This document shows positions 36,251-49,467 of a stretch of DNA of 64,000 bases, in pieces (the stretch's first letter is position 1; the number at the start of each line of letters is the position of its first letter). The stretch comes from Apteryx mantelli (taxonomy: Eukaryota > Chordata > Aves > Apterygiformes > Apterygidae). A program made the position numbers and the translations under genes. The notes under the pieces were generated by a model that saw only the letters and a list, made by a program, of their open reading frames with translations, was not told the DNA's origin and did not search any database. The stretch spans positions 135,216,288 through 135,280,287 of the forward strand of contig NC_089978.1 of NCBI RefSeq assembly GCF_036417845.1, in the 5' to 3' direction.

Positions 36251-37009
36251 TAGACTGTACTGACACATAGGATAGTTTTGTCCCAAATTGACTATGCTAT
36301 ATAGATAAAACAAGATAGAAAATTACTTTAAAAGGTAGCATTCTTCTCAATCACAGCCTGGAAAATATTTCAGGGTATCATATTTACATACTTCTGCCAA
36401 GCTGGGTTAACAGAAAATAGTTCCATTTTAGCAGTCAAAAATCTTGACTTTGCCTCTTGTTTTCTACTTACATAAGCCTACAGATCTCTTTAATGATTTC
36501 AGTGTAAGTGGTCAGGAATGAATGTAGCAATGGTCATAGATGTACACTGGGTCCAAATAATCTCAGTCTAATCCATTGGTGAACAGTGATTTCATCTGAG
36601 TCAATAAAATGTACTGGTTTATCTAAACTGGTGAAAACTCTGCACTGCCTGCACGGATTGGTTTAAAGCTTTTTATATCAGTTTTCCTTTGCCTGTAGAG
36701 TTACTCACAAAGTGTGAGTTCAACTTATCTAAAGATCCACAGAGCCATCTTGGTTTAAGAGCAGCAGAGCATTCTGTGAGGCAAATCATTGTTGTTTGGG
36801 GTACACACTTGCCCTATGAATGATCAGCTCTTTCCAGCTGCTCCAGTGGAAGGAGCAAGAACCTTTCAGAGAGGGTTCCTCTGGAGGTGCACTTACATCC
36901 TGTTGCTTGATTCATGGAAAAACTGTAACCTCCCTTTCCTCAAGAGGGATGGAACTGCCTGTCATTCATGCAGGGAGGGCGGAGACAGCAGGGAAGGAGA
37001 AAAGAGCTC
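36251..37009. other. No gene recognised; upstream of receptor promoter
   Basis: Non-coding sequence leading into the TATA-containing region of the olfactory receptor locus. Confidence 0.5.
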
Positions 37010-37021
37010 TATTTTATATTG

Positions 37022-37030
37022 TATATAAGG
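37022..37030 (+). promoter_or_regulatory. Candidate TATA box of the olfactory receptor gene
   Basis: TATATAAGG within the T/A-rich text TATTTTATATTGTATATAAG. A start site near 37050 would yield a short leader exon ending at a consensus donor. Inferred from position and motif only. Confidence 0.4.
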
Positions 37031-37049
37031 AGCTGGGTCCTGCAGAGTA

Positions 37050-37216
37050 GAAGAGAGAATGTTTATGAAATGCTGACAGAAAACTTTGGCTCTAGGGAAC
37101 ACTCACAACCAGAGGGACCCCAGACTGGCAGAGAAACAGAATCTCAGCCAAGACTGAACCAGGCACATCATCAGGAGGAGGAAGCCTGTATTTCCTTGTC
37201 TTCTAACCCAGAGAAG
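37050..37216 (+). other. Candidate non-coding 5' exon of the olfactory receptor
   Basis: The segment between the TATA box and a consensus donor, GAGAAG followed by GTAAGT at 37217. The next acceptor that fits is TTTCTGTCCCTGTAG, ending at 39834 directly before the receptor ATG, giving an intron of about 2.6 kb. Olfactory receptor genes typically have one or more non-coding leader exons spliced a few bases upstream of a single coding exon, so the arrangement is as expected. The start is approximate and no transcript evidence is available. Confidence 0.42.
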
Positions 37217-39834
37217 GTAAGTTGTCATGGATCAGCTCCAAATGAAAGGAAGAGAAACTCCTGTTTCCTTCCCCTCTTTTGTCTTGTCCTATTTAGTCAA
37301 ATCCTGTTAAAATCTCATTACATGGAGTGAGGGGACCCCCAACCGGAAGTCTTGAGATTATGTATCTACTCATTACTTCTGTTTCCTGTCAGGACCTATT
37401 AGCTGCATACAGTGTCAAGAAAACTTTATAACCAGACTAGTTAGAATAGCTGTCAGCCAGAGTCCTGGAGCAGTAACAGGCTGATATAGGAGTTGGCCAT
37501 GGCTTTACAACCACTGGGAACTGTGCGGAGCTTGTTGAGCTACCTGCTTTTGTGGGACCACTGCTATTCTCTGACCAGATCCCTTTTGGTCTTCACTGAC
37601 TGTCCATGATTTTGTCTTGGAGCTTATGGTAAAGTTTCTTCTTAACATGGTCATTTGCTGGTTTATGCTCTGCAGGACAGAGATTTAAGTCCTAGTTTTT
37701 CACCTCTGGTAAAAGAATTGTGGATGTTTTCATTATTCTCCTAAGTCCCCAAATGTTTTGAATCCTGCTGAGATACTGGATCACAGGAAAACCTTGGGGC
37801 AGAACATTCCAGAGATTGCAGTGGCAAAAAAAAAGGCAAAGGTATGTAGGCTTATCAGATTCACCTCCACTGCCTTATTGATTATTCCTTGCTGGAGCTA
37901 TTTTGAGATGTCTTCTTTCCCAGGAAAATCTCTCTCACCACTAATATTTTTTTGTCATCAACTTCCCAGTCCTTCTAGATATCCTTGATGAAATGAAGAT
38001 AGAATGCTTGAGATGAGAGAATCTAGAGGATTTAAATAATATCACTGGAATATTTCATATAATTTTCCACCTGCTTTATCCTATCATACTGCTGTGTTTT
38101 TGATGTGAGCAAAAGTCTACAAGGAATCTCAGCTCTCATTCCTGGTTTACAGTAAAGTGTAGAAAGAGTTGAAATTATTCCTTGTAATAAGTGTTATATT
38201 ACATGATGCACATATGAGTAATGAGCACTGATCACCTGTGACCAGTAAATGTAGTTTATTATCCTGCTTTATATGTCCTTATCTTTACTAGATCTCTACA
38301 ACTTAAACAATTTCATCACTTTATATTTCTGCACTTCATTATTCACATGGTTTTTATTCAGTGCCATGAGCTCTTGCTCAAGAGCTAGCCCAGTGTTCAG
38401 ATGTGGTCAGGTTTTCATTCAGGACAGAAATTTATCTCTCAACCTTGCACCTGTTCTTGAAGATAGACATAAATTATGGCTTAGGGCTTTTTGTCAATGT
38501 AGGCAAAAATAAAATTTTGTAGAGGAAAACCAAAGCATGATTGGAATGGCAGTTGAGAGGAGCAAGGTCAGGAAAAGAAAGAGGAAAATATTCGGGGTAT
38601 TTGGGGACCCGAGAATGGTGGTGGTGATGGTGGTGGGGAGTGGTTTCTGTTGGAATCTGTCTATTTGCTGTAGCTGCTCTAAGAAACTTTATCTCTCCGA
38701 GTTTCTATTTGTTCCATTTTATTTTTCCACTGCTCACTTTTCTCTTCTGATTGTTAACTTCTAATTTAATTCCTTTCCAAAGCATTTCAGATGTCTCCTC
38801 AAAAATCCCTAGGAACTTTGCATCCTCCCATGATAAGCACAGTCTCATTCTCTCTAAATCCAGGCTATTAGCTTTGTGTTTTTATAAATATTTTGTTATA
38901 CAGAGTATACTGCTATGGACATCTTTGGTTTTGAGTCTGGAAGCATGTTTGCTTTAACTCTGATGCCACAAGCCTGAGCAGGGCATCAAGACATAAGCGG
39001 CAAAAACATCAAGTTAGAGTTCAGAATCCTCATAGCTAATCACTAACCCCTTCCATTTGAAACCTTGTCCAGTGAGGACTTTGAGGCAGATCCATGATGG
39101 GGAAGAGCAGAGCCAGTTAGTGAACATCTGAAATCCCCATTAAATGGGGTCAGAATATAAAGCCAAAGCTCCAGCCCACTGTCTGCTTCTCCTTGAACAT
39201 CTCTGGCACAGATACAAAGAACTGTAATAGAAATGTTAATACTGGTGTGACTAGAGAATGAATGGGTCTGCTTGGGAGTTGAAGCACCAGAAGGAACAGA
39301 AGCAGGATGTGTGTAAGAATAGCAGGTGCTGATGGCACTTAGATTAGCAGGTCAAGATCCCAGGACATCCAAAGGCAGCTTCTTAGGACACTCAAATCAG
39401 GAGAGAGAGAACAATGAGTAAATCCTGATGACTTTCAAAGGCAGGACAGGATGGAGAGACTAATCACTGTGAGTTCCTAAAGGGTAACTAAGGCATATTC
39501 AAAACCTGCACGTGGTTACCAACCTCAGAATAACCCAGAAGTGATGAAAACCCAACAGCTGATGTTCCTTGTCACCAGTGTCATGGTGAAGAATCCTGGG
39601 CAGATCATTCAGACAAAACACCTTGCTGGTTGTAAGAATATGGGTCTGAGAGTATGAATGTGAGTGAGGGAAATCAGTTTTGTTTTTTAAAAAAATAACC
39701 TTCCTCCCCATAAGGTCCCAAATTAAACTTCACTACACTGTTGCCACACTATTGCAGCATTATTTCCAACATGGAGTTGGCTGCCAAGCATAAGGTCAAA
39801 TTCAACTATCTTCCTTCTGTTTCTGTCCCTGTAG
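37217..39834 (+). other. Candidate leader intron of the olfactory receptor
   Basis: Begins GTAAGT and ends TTTCTGTCCCTGTAG. Inside are a GGT-rich microsatellite near 38614-38640 and duplicated block B. No other coding content is seen. Confidence 0.4.
39195..39770 (+). repeat. Diverged duplicated block, copy B
   Basis: Collinear partner of 9570-10290, somewhat shorter through internal gaps. It contains TAGCAGGTGCTGATGGCACT, GAGTAAATCCTGATGACT, GGTTACCAACCTCAG and, at the right end, TTCACTACACTGTTGCCACA. It ends about 65 bases before the olfactory receptor ATG, so copy A may mark where a related receptor locus once lay. Confidence 0.65.
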
Positions 39835-40876
39835 ATGCCATGTGAAGGCTGCATGGAAAGGGACAATGGAAGCACCGATGCAACCATGGAATTTCTCCTG
39901 CTTGGCTTCTCTGAGCTGCTCCGTCTCTGGGCCTTCCTCTTCCCTATCTTTCTTACTGTCCATCTGGCCACATTGGCAGGGAATGTGGTGATTTTCATGG
40001 CAGTGGTTATGGAGCCTTCCCGTCCTCCCACGCTTTTCTTCCTCTGTCAGCTCTCTGCCATTGAGCTCTGCTATACCTTAGTCATTGTCCCGAAGGCACT
40101 CCTCAGCCTGATAGCGGATGGCAGCGCCATTTCTTTCATAGGCTGCGCTGCCCAGATGCACTTCTTTGTGGCGCTTGGTGGAGCTGAATGCTTCCTTCTG
40201 GCAGCCATGTCCTACGACCATTATGTTGCCATCTGTCAGCCTCTTCACTATGTGGCAGTGATGAGTGAGGGGCTCTGCCTCAAGCTGGCTGTGGCATCCT
40301 GCCTGGGTGGCTTTGCTGTTGCCCTGGGGTTGACAGTTCCGCTTACCTTTCTGTCAGTCACATCATATCAATCACTTCTTCTGTGATGTCCCTGCTGTGC
40401 TGCACCTCGCTTGTACTCAGAATTACACCCTAGAGCTGCCCTTGCTGGCTGCCTGTGTGCTCCTCCTGCTCCTTCCCTTCCTGCTAATCCTGACTTCTTA
40501 TGGTTGTATTGCTACTGCTTTGCTGCATGTCCACTCCTCCATGGGAAGAGGCAAGGCCTTTTCCACCTGCTCTTCACACTTGGCTGTCACTTTGCTGTAC
40601 TATGGATGTGCCACCTTCATGTACATTCGTCCAAAGTCCAGTTACTCACCAGCTCGAGACAAGATGGTATCTCTGGTCTACACTAACATCACCCCATTAC
40701 TGTATCCCCTCATTTATAGCCTGAGGAACAAGGAAATCAGAGGGGTCCTGAGAAAAATGTTGAGGAGGAAGAGAATAGCTCAGCTGAACTGGGATACTAT
40801 CAGGGCTGTGATGTGTAGGTGTGGTAAATTTTGGCAGAATAAGCATGTGCTTGGTGGAAAACAGTCCCATGACTAG
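39835..40876 (+). pseudogene. Olfactory receptor, family 10-like, single frameshift
   Basis: This encodes a class II odorant G-protein-coupled receptor, which would act in olfactory neuron cilia through G-olf. The N-terminus has an NGS glycosylation sequon and MEFLLLGFSEL. TM1 has GNVVIF. The end of TM3 reads AAMSYDHYVAICQPLHY, where the usual MAYDRY box has H for R. TM5 has SYGCIATALL, TM6 begins KAFSTCSSHL, and TM7 has PLLYPLIYSLRNKE. ISFIGCAAQM and GGAECFLLAAMS point to the family 10/6 type. The frame runs from 39835 to a stop at 40386; the rest, with INHFFCDVPAVLHLACT, lies one base over and ends at 40876. One extra T in the run at 40348-40350 explains the shift. ATG at 39835 follows a CTGTAG acceptor; ATG at 39853 is also possible. 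The C-terminal tail is longer than usual. A recent pseudogene, a segregating allele or a sequencing indel are all possible. Confidence 0.92.
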
Positions 40877-40972
40877 ATTAGGACCAGATTCTCTCTAGAC
40901 TTCACAAGGGTAAACATCCAGGCAGAATTCAGCATGCATTTGTACATCTCTGACAAAACTACATCTCTGCTA

Positions 40973-40978
40973 AATAAA
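40973..40978 (+). terminator. Polyadenylation signal after the olfactory receptor
   Basis: AATAAA about 97 bases after the receptor stop codon. Its position suits a short 3' untranslated region. Confidence 0.5.
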
Positions 40979-42354
40979 AGGTCTCTGACATAACACTTTA
41001 GATAAAGAGAAATGTCTTTACCAATTTGTGAGGAAGAAGAGCTTTGACCAGTTTGTAATCTCATTTCTGTGATCACAGACATGCTTTGCATGATCAAAAG
41101 ATCAGCATAACATTATTTAAGCTGCTGTATTGTTTTCACTATTTTTCTATCAATTTAAAAGTAGATTTCAAACTGAGAAGACGATAAATATTCTTAGATT
41201 GTTGTTAAGTTTTTCAGTATAGAAAACATAAAGAGTGTTACTGGAAGTTTAGAAGAAGAAGGCCAATGCCTTGAAAGAAACGGAAATTAAGCTGTGACCT
41301 TCTCCAAATTTAGCAAAGGCTGCACTCTAGCATCCCATCACAAGCGAAAAGATCATTAGTGTAAATTCATCTTACTTTGAATTATTCTAGATAATGAAAT
41401 TGAAAGCGGATATGGATTTGACAAGAGTATGAATTTACTGTGCCCGTTTTGGAGGATGCAACCTTTCCTTGTATAGGGAGATACTTTAGATTTGGATTGT
41501 TCCTCTGGCAGCATAAGGATAAGATTATTGTAGTTATGCAGTTATTGTAATTGCTTTAACAATACCAGTGAGAGTTCTGGTGTATGCTAGACTGCAACAG
41601 ACATGAGTCTGAAAGGTGCAAGGCAGTGTTATTTTGTGTGTTCTCTACATTTAGGCAGAACAGGATGATTCAGACAAATTAGTGAAGAACAGTTTTGGAC
41701 AGGAACAGGGAGAAGAAAGCAACTTCAACATTTTATTTATTACTTCATTCCCCAGTGGCTCCTCAAAACACCAAACAGATCTTATAGTTCAGAGCCCACC
41801 TCTTTACATATCAATTACTGAGAAAAAATTAAAAGGTTTGCTTCTGTTTCTCTGTCTAATCCAAAGGAAATTCAGCACCCCAGCTGCCCTCAGATCTTCC
41901 TGCTGGCAGATTGAGAGAACAGAGTGATATTTGCTTTCTCTGGGCTACAATCATTAAAAATTATGGTAAGTGGATTTGACTAATGTAAAAAAAAATGGCA
42001 CTGTAACTGAGGAAGTTAACTTGGAGCCATCTGACAAAAGAGAAATGCAAAATTTAAAACTCACATTAAAAGCAGTCTTACAGTTGACAGTTTAGCCAGG
42101 CTAACATATTAACACAGAATATTGGCTCTCATGTCAATGAATACTTAATTAATATGAGTGAAGGTTTAGCTGCGTTATTTAAAATGATCAAAGTTGTAGT
42201 GAACATTTTAATCACCTGCCAGGCCTGCCAAAAATGAGAAGGGAGGATCTCAGCAAACACATTAGAAAACTACTTTAAGGCAAATACTATTACAGGATTT
42301 AAAGATAGTAAATAATTATAATGAGCATGGGACAAAACTGAAGCCTCTAATCCA

Positions 42355-42460
42355 AACCCTGTCTAGTCCTATCAAGCTTTGAAGCTAACCCTGCTGTAAG
42401 CAGTGGGCTGGACTAGGGCCTCCAGAAGTCCCTTCTGAGATTGCTAGGATTCTACAGCAG
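42355..42460 (+). mobile_element. CR1 3' tail remnant
   Basis: CTGCTGTAAGCAGTGGGCTG then GACTAGGGCCTCCAGAAGTC and CCTTCTGAG, ending with a decayed GATTGCTAGGATTCTA tail. Plus orientation and old. Confidence 0.82.
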
Positions 42461-45400
42461 AAATTTCTAACTTGCCCTCTAGAAGCTATTGATGTGTTCA
42501 TATACATGACAATAAAACTAAGGGAGGAAAAGACATTGAGCTTTGTAATGCTGATAAGGACCTTGGAAGGGGTCCTCACATGTTTCTGTCAGCTCTGGGG
42601 ACTGGATAGCAGAGATGCAGATAACGGCTGCACGAGAGGGTAGCAGGGCTTGTCCTGAATTAGAGATGTTCCTCAGGGACAAATGCTGGTTGAGAGCACT
42701 TTAGCAGACCTGTCCTTACTGTGAGGCTGTGGATGATGCCTTTGGGAGGGATGAGATGGCTGAAACAGCAGCCAGGCTAGACTCCTGACTCTTCATTTCT
42801 GAGATACTTGTGAGGAGAACAACAAGGAAAGGAAGCTTTCTGTGATGACACTGTTTCCACCCAAGGTCCTTGCAAATGAACTGAGGGAGGAGCTATCTCT
42901 GAACCCAAGACCATCCCCCCATCCTACTCCAGCCAGTATTCCCACATCCATCCACAGCACTCTCAGCCCCTCTTCCATGCCCAGCTGGGCTGAGTGGAGG
43001 GCTTTGCTGTATAGGTTTGCAGTGAGGATCAGGGGAAAGAGTGGGAGGAGGGAAACTTATGATTTAATAGTATCACATAGTTTATTACCTCCAGAAACCA
43101 ATGTTTATCAGAGGTCAGAACTTCTCTTTCTTTAAACATTTTCTTCCCAGCCCCAGAAGCCACCTGAGATCCCTTTCCTTCACCCCTCCTTTACAAGTGG
43201 CTGGTTCAGTCCTGTTGGCTTGACACAGTATGTTGAGAGCTGGGGAATGCCTAAGTGGAGTAAGACAGCAACATCTCTCAGGTGCAGGATGAGCACAGAA
43301 AAAAAAGATGAGAATTTTGAAGTCTTTTTTAGAATTTCACAGGAAACACCAGGCTCCAGTCATTCTGAGGACACTAATAAATTGGCATCCAGTCAGGCAG
43401 TGAGTCTGACTCATGTCAGTGAGACAAGTGTGTGTTCCCCTTCCAACCAAAGATGGATAGGGCAGAGTTATCTGTTCATGGGCACCATAATTGTCTGGGT
43501 TGGGTAAGGTCTCAAGACCCTCAAGAGTATGAGCATGGCTGGGGACCTGCATTCCACGAAAGGTCATGTCCTTTCTTGGAAGGAGAGTGCCTAGAATCAC
43601 AAATATGCAGAGGCCAGAGATCTGTCAAACACAGGTGTTATGAGATTGCCCAGTGAAACCACCTGAAAAAACTGTAAACCTTAATGCCACCTTCCTTAAT
43701 GCTTTACAGATCCATGACAATAGAAAGTTCATCCTTGCAGTTGATTTTGTTAAGGCTACCCTGGGCAAGGCACTGGATGAGAACACAGATTTCACCAGTG
43801 TTTGAGCAGGAGAGCAAAGGTCTGTAAGCTCTCATCGGTGTTGTCCATGTGTTCAAAAATTAAGAGGTTTGGAGGAAGATGTCAGAGACCTTGAGTACCA
43901 CTCGAAGTACTCAAGGTACTGGTAGGATACCAGTGAAACTTCCTTTCACTGGCATGAAACCTGTAAAAAATTTTCCCCAGCCCCAACTGTCATGTTTTGC
44001 TGGCAATCCAGGCAAGATATTTCCTAAAAATGTTTCCTATAAATAATCTACCTCCTAAAAGAATTACATACACTTTGGCAATTAAAAAAAAAAATCCTTG
44101 CTTTTCTAGGACCCTAACTATAAAAAGTTCATTAAGATGATATGTTTCTGTTACGGGTTAGAGGAGTTGAAATTCTGCTGGAAATCCAATTTATCAAGAA
44201 CACTGAGGAGATTTTCTAACTACCTCGCCTGAACTAAAGCATATTGTCACAGTGTATCTTGTCTTACATGCAAAGTGAGTCCACCAGCCTCCCTTGTTTT
44301 GCATTCTTTAAAAGCTTAGAAAACCTGCAGATAATCCTACAGTTATCCAAACAGCTTCTTTTGTCCTTTGGTCTGAAGCAGGAAGAAAGCATCAAGGTGA
44401 AACTAATCTAGCTATTTACAACAATGGAGTTGCAGCCAATGAAAAGGGATGTGTGGATAGTATTAAATCTAGACCGAGGGCTTTGCTATCATGAGGGGTG
44501 AAAGCTGCCGGAGATGATGATTTGCTATTTAGAGAACGGATCCTTGTTTTACGCATGTTTATCATTCAATTTGCCAAGAACAGTAGCTATATTGGCTTTA
44601 ACATGATAAAAACTAGAATGTTATAGGATTTCCTGTAAAATCTTGCATATATATAAGAAGAGGGTAGATAAGCCTGTCCTGAGATTGTTTTGTGCCATTA
44701 TGTGAAGTTACCCAGCATACAAAATCTGATATGATCCTACAGAACTTCAAAAAACAAAGTCCACACCCCTATAAGCAGGCTAACAAGGAGCAAATACCCT
44801 TAAAGATTCTGGCCTTCCCCCCAGAATCAAAAATATCTAGACTCTAAAAGCTTTTTATTTGCCAACTGGGAGGTTGTGCAGGCCTTCAGTCTCTTAAATG
44901 GACTGCCTCAGGGAGCAACTAAGAAGAAGGGAGAAGAAATAGTCAGGAGACCGAAGTGGAGTTGAGGAAGGAGGTGAATGAAGCTCTGCACCAGCTGGTT
45001 TGTTTCAGAGTCAGTTTCACCCATCTCTGCGAGGGCCCCCAGATCAAAAAGCCAACTGAACTGGTTGGTGATAATTCCAGCATTGTATCCCTAACCTAAA
45101 GCTCTTGGCTTGAATTTAATATGTTGCCATGTTCAGTTAGCTCCTAGATAAGTTAAAGAGAAAGTGGAGATGGAAAGGTCAAGATCCACCCAGTGTGTAC
45201 CCTAGGCTTGACCTGCATAAGCTCAAAAATATAAGACTGTCTACAAATTGGTACGTAAAGCTGAGGGAAGACCAGATGGCTCAGCAGTATTTGGCGTCCA
45301 GCCTAGTCACTGCTAAAAACCTGGACTCCCAAAGCCTGTGTTATGTTTTACTGTGTTTTCAGGCTGCAGGTGCTTTCAACATTCATTTCTGTTTTCATGA

Positions 45401-46387
45401 TTTAAGTTCAAGCCTCAAAATTCAAATGGGAAGCTCAACTGGGAAGAGAGCTGACAAAGAGTTGGGAAGATGTTACTATCACAATCAGTGCCCTCATTCC
45501 CCCTGTGAGAGAACAAGGTATCTGATTCAAATATTTTCCCTTGATGTCAACACTGAAACCATTCAGGATGAACAAAGGTTGTTAACACAGTGACCAGCTG
45601 CAACTATTGCATTTATGCACAGGATAGCAAGGGCTGGCAATGCTACAACATCAAGACTATGCTGCAACATCAAGAAATAAGGGCAAGCTTATTGTGTTTA
45701 GATTGTTGAGGCATCTGTAATTTATCAAGAAGGGGACCATAAAGATAACTGTGGATTTGAAACAGAGATAAACATAAAAAAATTCTAATTAAGAAATAGA
45801 AATAAAAAGCTTCATTAGCTCACACATTCAGCTGTCAGTGAAGAAACAAATAATTAAAAATCACACCATCAAACTGATATGGCTGCTTGCAGCATGTTAT
45901 GAATGCTAATGATTTTTTTCCAATATTGGAGAGGTATTTTCACACTTACCTCTAAGCATAATTAATCTGAGAGTGGGAAAGAATAGACAGAAAATATGAA
46001 CAAATGACAAATTAAAGAGAGATATGTACTTGCCATGCAGAGACTACTTCTGATATAATAATCTGTGAATCAATTCACTCCATTCCTAAAAATATTATAA
46101 TCTAATTTGTCTGCAATCTACCTGAAGAGGTCATGAGCATCTCTAGTAGAAATCAAAGTTCTCTGGGTCAAATCTTGTGTTTATGGTTCACCTGCTGTTC
46201 TGTTAGTAATGCTCAAAAAAAAATTGAATCCTGTTATTTTTTTTTTTCCTCCTGCGGGCAGTAATAGAAATAACAAAATAAGAAGACGTATGCCACCAAG
46301 ATAAACAAATGTCTTCAAATATGCCCAGAAAGCAGATGTGCTCAAAAAGAAGTGTTAAGTGCAGAACTGTACTTTTTTGATTTATTT

Positions 46388-46412
46388 GTGTGTGTATATA
46401 TATATATTTATA
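46388..46412. repeat. TG/TA microsatellite
   Basis: GTGTGTGTA followed by TATATATATATA. Simple sequence. Confidence 0.9.
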
Positions 46413-49400
46413 ATGTGCTGTAATATCTGTTAGAAAGTAACTAACTCTTGTGACCCAGATTTGTACCACTTGTGACAGTTTTATGAAACGGAATGTGAAT
46501 GTTCGTTTATCACATTATGTTATGGTTAGATTTGGTTTGCTTTCCACTGTATATCCAAAATGTAGTGTTTAACACAAATAATGCTCTGTTTTGCTTAGAT
46601 TTTTTAAATGGATTCCCCAGTCTCTCATAGCCTGTTTGTGGCCCAAAAGTGCTAACTTGTAACAAAACAAAATCCTGGACATCACCAGAAAAAGCTGATT
46701 ACATCACTTTTAAGCTATGCGGATTATTGATGAATGGGTTCCTCTCTGCTCCTGACACAACTCAGGCATCAGGAATCTCTAAGGCATCAGATTCATTCCA
46801 CCACTAGAGGGAGTAGAACCGGGATATGAAGGATAAGGGATTTTCTCAGGCAATTTCTGGTGAGAAGAAAGGTCCTCCTCATTATCAGGATGGTACAATA
46901 ATTGAGTTTATTCCTGTTTTGTAAGCTCAGTAAAAGCATGGCAGACTTGATGCAGGAGAGGTTATCAAGAGACAACCACCAGAGGACCTGCTCTTCAGCC
47001 AACAGCTTAAAAAAAAAAAAAAGTCTGAGTTGCTGTATGAAAAAAGTCCATGTACAAAATTTAACAGTTTAAACCATTAGATGGTAGGAGTCTATCTTCT
47101 GCAAAAAGGCTGTTTGAAGTCAGCTAGTTGAAGTATTCTAAGCTAATTACTGGTGGGAGTAGAGCCAGAAAACTTTCCAAGATAAAAAAAGAAAACATTA
47201 AAGAATCAAACTGTGCTCATGGAGGTGACAATAAGAGAGAGAGGGCACAAATTCTCTACAGTGAATGAAACATCATCATACAGAATGTCCCCTATGTTCT
47301 ATGGAGCTGTCACTGAGATTTTTTTTTTTAAGAATTCTAGAATTAATGGATAAAAGAAATGAATCAGAGGCCAAAGAATAAGGGTCTGGTTCCTTCTCCC
47401 AGAGACATCTCCAGAGAAATTTCCTCTTTTAGACTGAAGTGGGACTTGTTGCAGAATGTGGTTGAGGCATTGGTGCTCTGAGTTATTTGTTACTATAATG
47501 TCTTACTGAAAGCCAGGTCAAGATGCATGGATTCAAGCTAAAAATATGAAGAGCTGACTGATGTAAGGATGCTTTGTTAATCTGGGAAGTAATATCAAGG
47601 GAGGGACTCCAGAGATTGTTTCTAGGTTCAGTTTCATTCATCATCTAGGAGGGCATTTAATAGCATGTTGGTGAAATTCACAGCTCTTTCTAAAATGTGA
47701 AGAAATGGTATAAAAGAAACCTAAGAGTACTGCAGTTCAGAAGAAGCACACCCCAGCTCCGCATCTTGGGAGTGCCTTTTGTCCCAACAGGACATCAAGG
47801 CAAGACCCTGGTGTGTACCTTTCCTCCCCACTTCCCCCACCACAAGTCCACATTTCTGTAGGAGGAAAGGCCAGGTGTGTTGTCTAGTGGTATATTCCAG
47901 CAAGATACCTAGCCTCAGCAATACATGAAACAGAATAGTGGGAAACAGAAGGAAGAAAATTTGCTCTGCAATACAGAAATACTCAGAGGGACTAGAAACA
48001 GAAGATGAGATTCAACCCGAAGAAACATTGAGAGTAAGTTTAAAACATGTGACTATCATCATATCGTCAAATAGCGTCCCAGAGAAGGCCAGGAAGCAGT
48101 GACAGTGAAAGTGCTGTGGAGGTGTGATGATGAAATTTTTTTTGAAATTAAGTTATTTCAGATTTTTTTGCATTAGACACGCAGGGAATTAGCTTTGTCC
48201 AACAGTTTACAAGAAAATCCAGCCTTGTGATGCACATGCAGAAAGATCCTGTCAATGAAATACTTAACAGAGCTGCACAGTGATTTCACCTATAATATTC
48301 TAATTTATTGGGTAGAGTCTCTGTGTAGAGTGTCTATTTTTCCCATTGGATTTGCAGTTCAGTGCATGGGACAGACAGCAAAGCAATGCAGCAGAACTCT
48401 TCCAGGTATCAGTAAAGTTTCAAGCATCTGGGATTTCTATTTTGGATAATTCCCACTTGTTTATAGACTTGCTGCAAATCTTGGTGTGCTGTGACATTAG
48501 AACATATTTTTTTCAGCTACCCTTGTGCATATTCTGAGAAGCAGCTGCAGTAGGTAACAAACAAAAAGTGAATCCCAGCCCACAATGGTGCATATGATTT
48601 CTGATCCCCATCAGCTGGAATATCCCATCAGACAACCCTAAAAGGAGGAAGAAGAGGAAAGTAAATCTTGTTCAGGCCATCTTGTCCAATAAGCCCTAAT
48701 AAATCTGTTCCTGCATATTGCAAGTAGCTTAGACCAAATGTCCTGAATATCTGCCAACTAATGAAACAGAGATAGAGAATCCGCAGGTTCTTCACCCCAA
48801 GGCTTTGGCACTTTAGATATGCTACAGAGCTGTACAATCAGAGATGGATGCAAACTCTGCTAGCCCTGAGGAACTGCATGCAAGCAAGACCTGAAGTTCC
48901 AAGCCTTTTGCCTTAGAAAGGATGTAAGTTCTTAAGCGGTCCTAGAAACTTTCCTTCAGATTGCAAATGGTCCTTTCCCATTCCCATGTCTATGTGGGCC
49001 TCACCTACATCGCCCTGTCATGAAGAAGAAGTTAGCTATAGGTCCATCTGCCCCAGTGCTACATCATAGGATGAAGAAGGCCCAGTATTTCACAGTTGAA
49101 GACTGAAATGGATACATTGCATTAGTGCAAACTTAAGCTATGGAATGTAGACAGGGAAACATTATATGGGTGCTGTGATGGAAGTGGTTTAAACGGAGGG
49201 AAAAGGTAGGTGTAAAAATTTGAGACTAATATAGTACTGCAGGCTGAGAAAGAGCACTTTAGATAGGATTAAACTGGAATAAATTTAAGGGATAACTGCT
49301 CTGAAAGACTTCAGCATCTGAATTATTTGAATTGATTATTTTACTTCATGTGTTATGTTAAACTTAAAGCTTAGTATTTTGACTGTTTCCTCTGAAAGGA

Positions 49401-49467
49401 GCCTGAATTTCTCTTGCTTGTGTTCAACCTCCTTGGGGTAGATTTTGGTTTTCTAAGATGTGTGGTT

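Larger units (their letters stand above)
40979..49467. other. No gene recognised; gene-poor spacer
   Basis: Non-coding sequence with one CR1 tail at about 42355-42460 and a TG/TA microsatellite at about 46388-46412. The longest frame (45195-45593, plus strand, 132 codons) has no motif I recognise. Confidence 0.55.

Noticed and set aside
45195-45593. 132-codon plus-strand open frame
   Set aside because: No motif, signal peptide or splice context that I recognise, and nearby composition is the same; probably chance.
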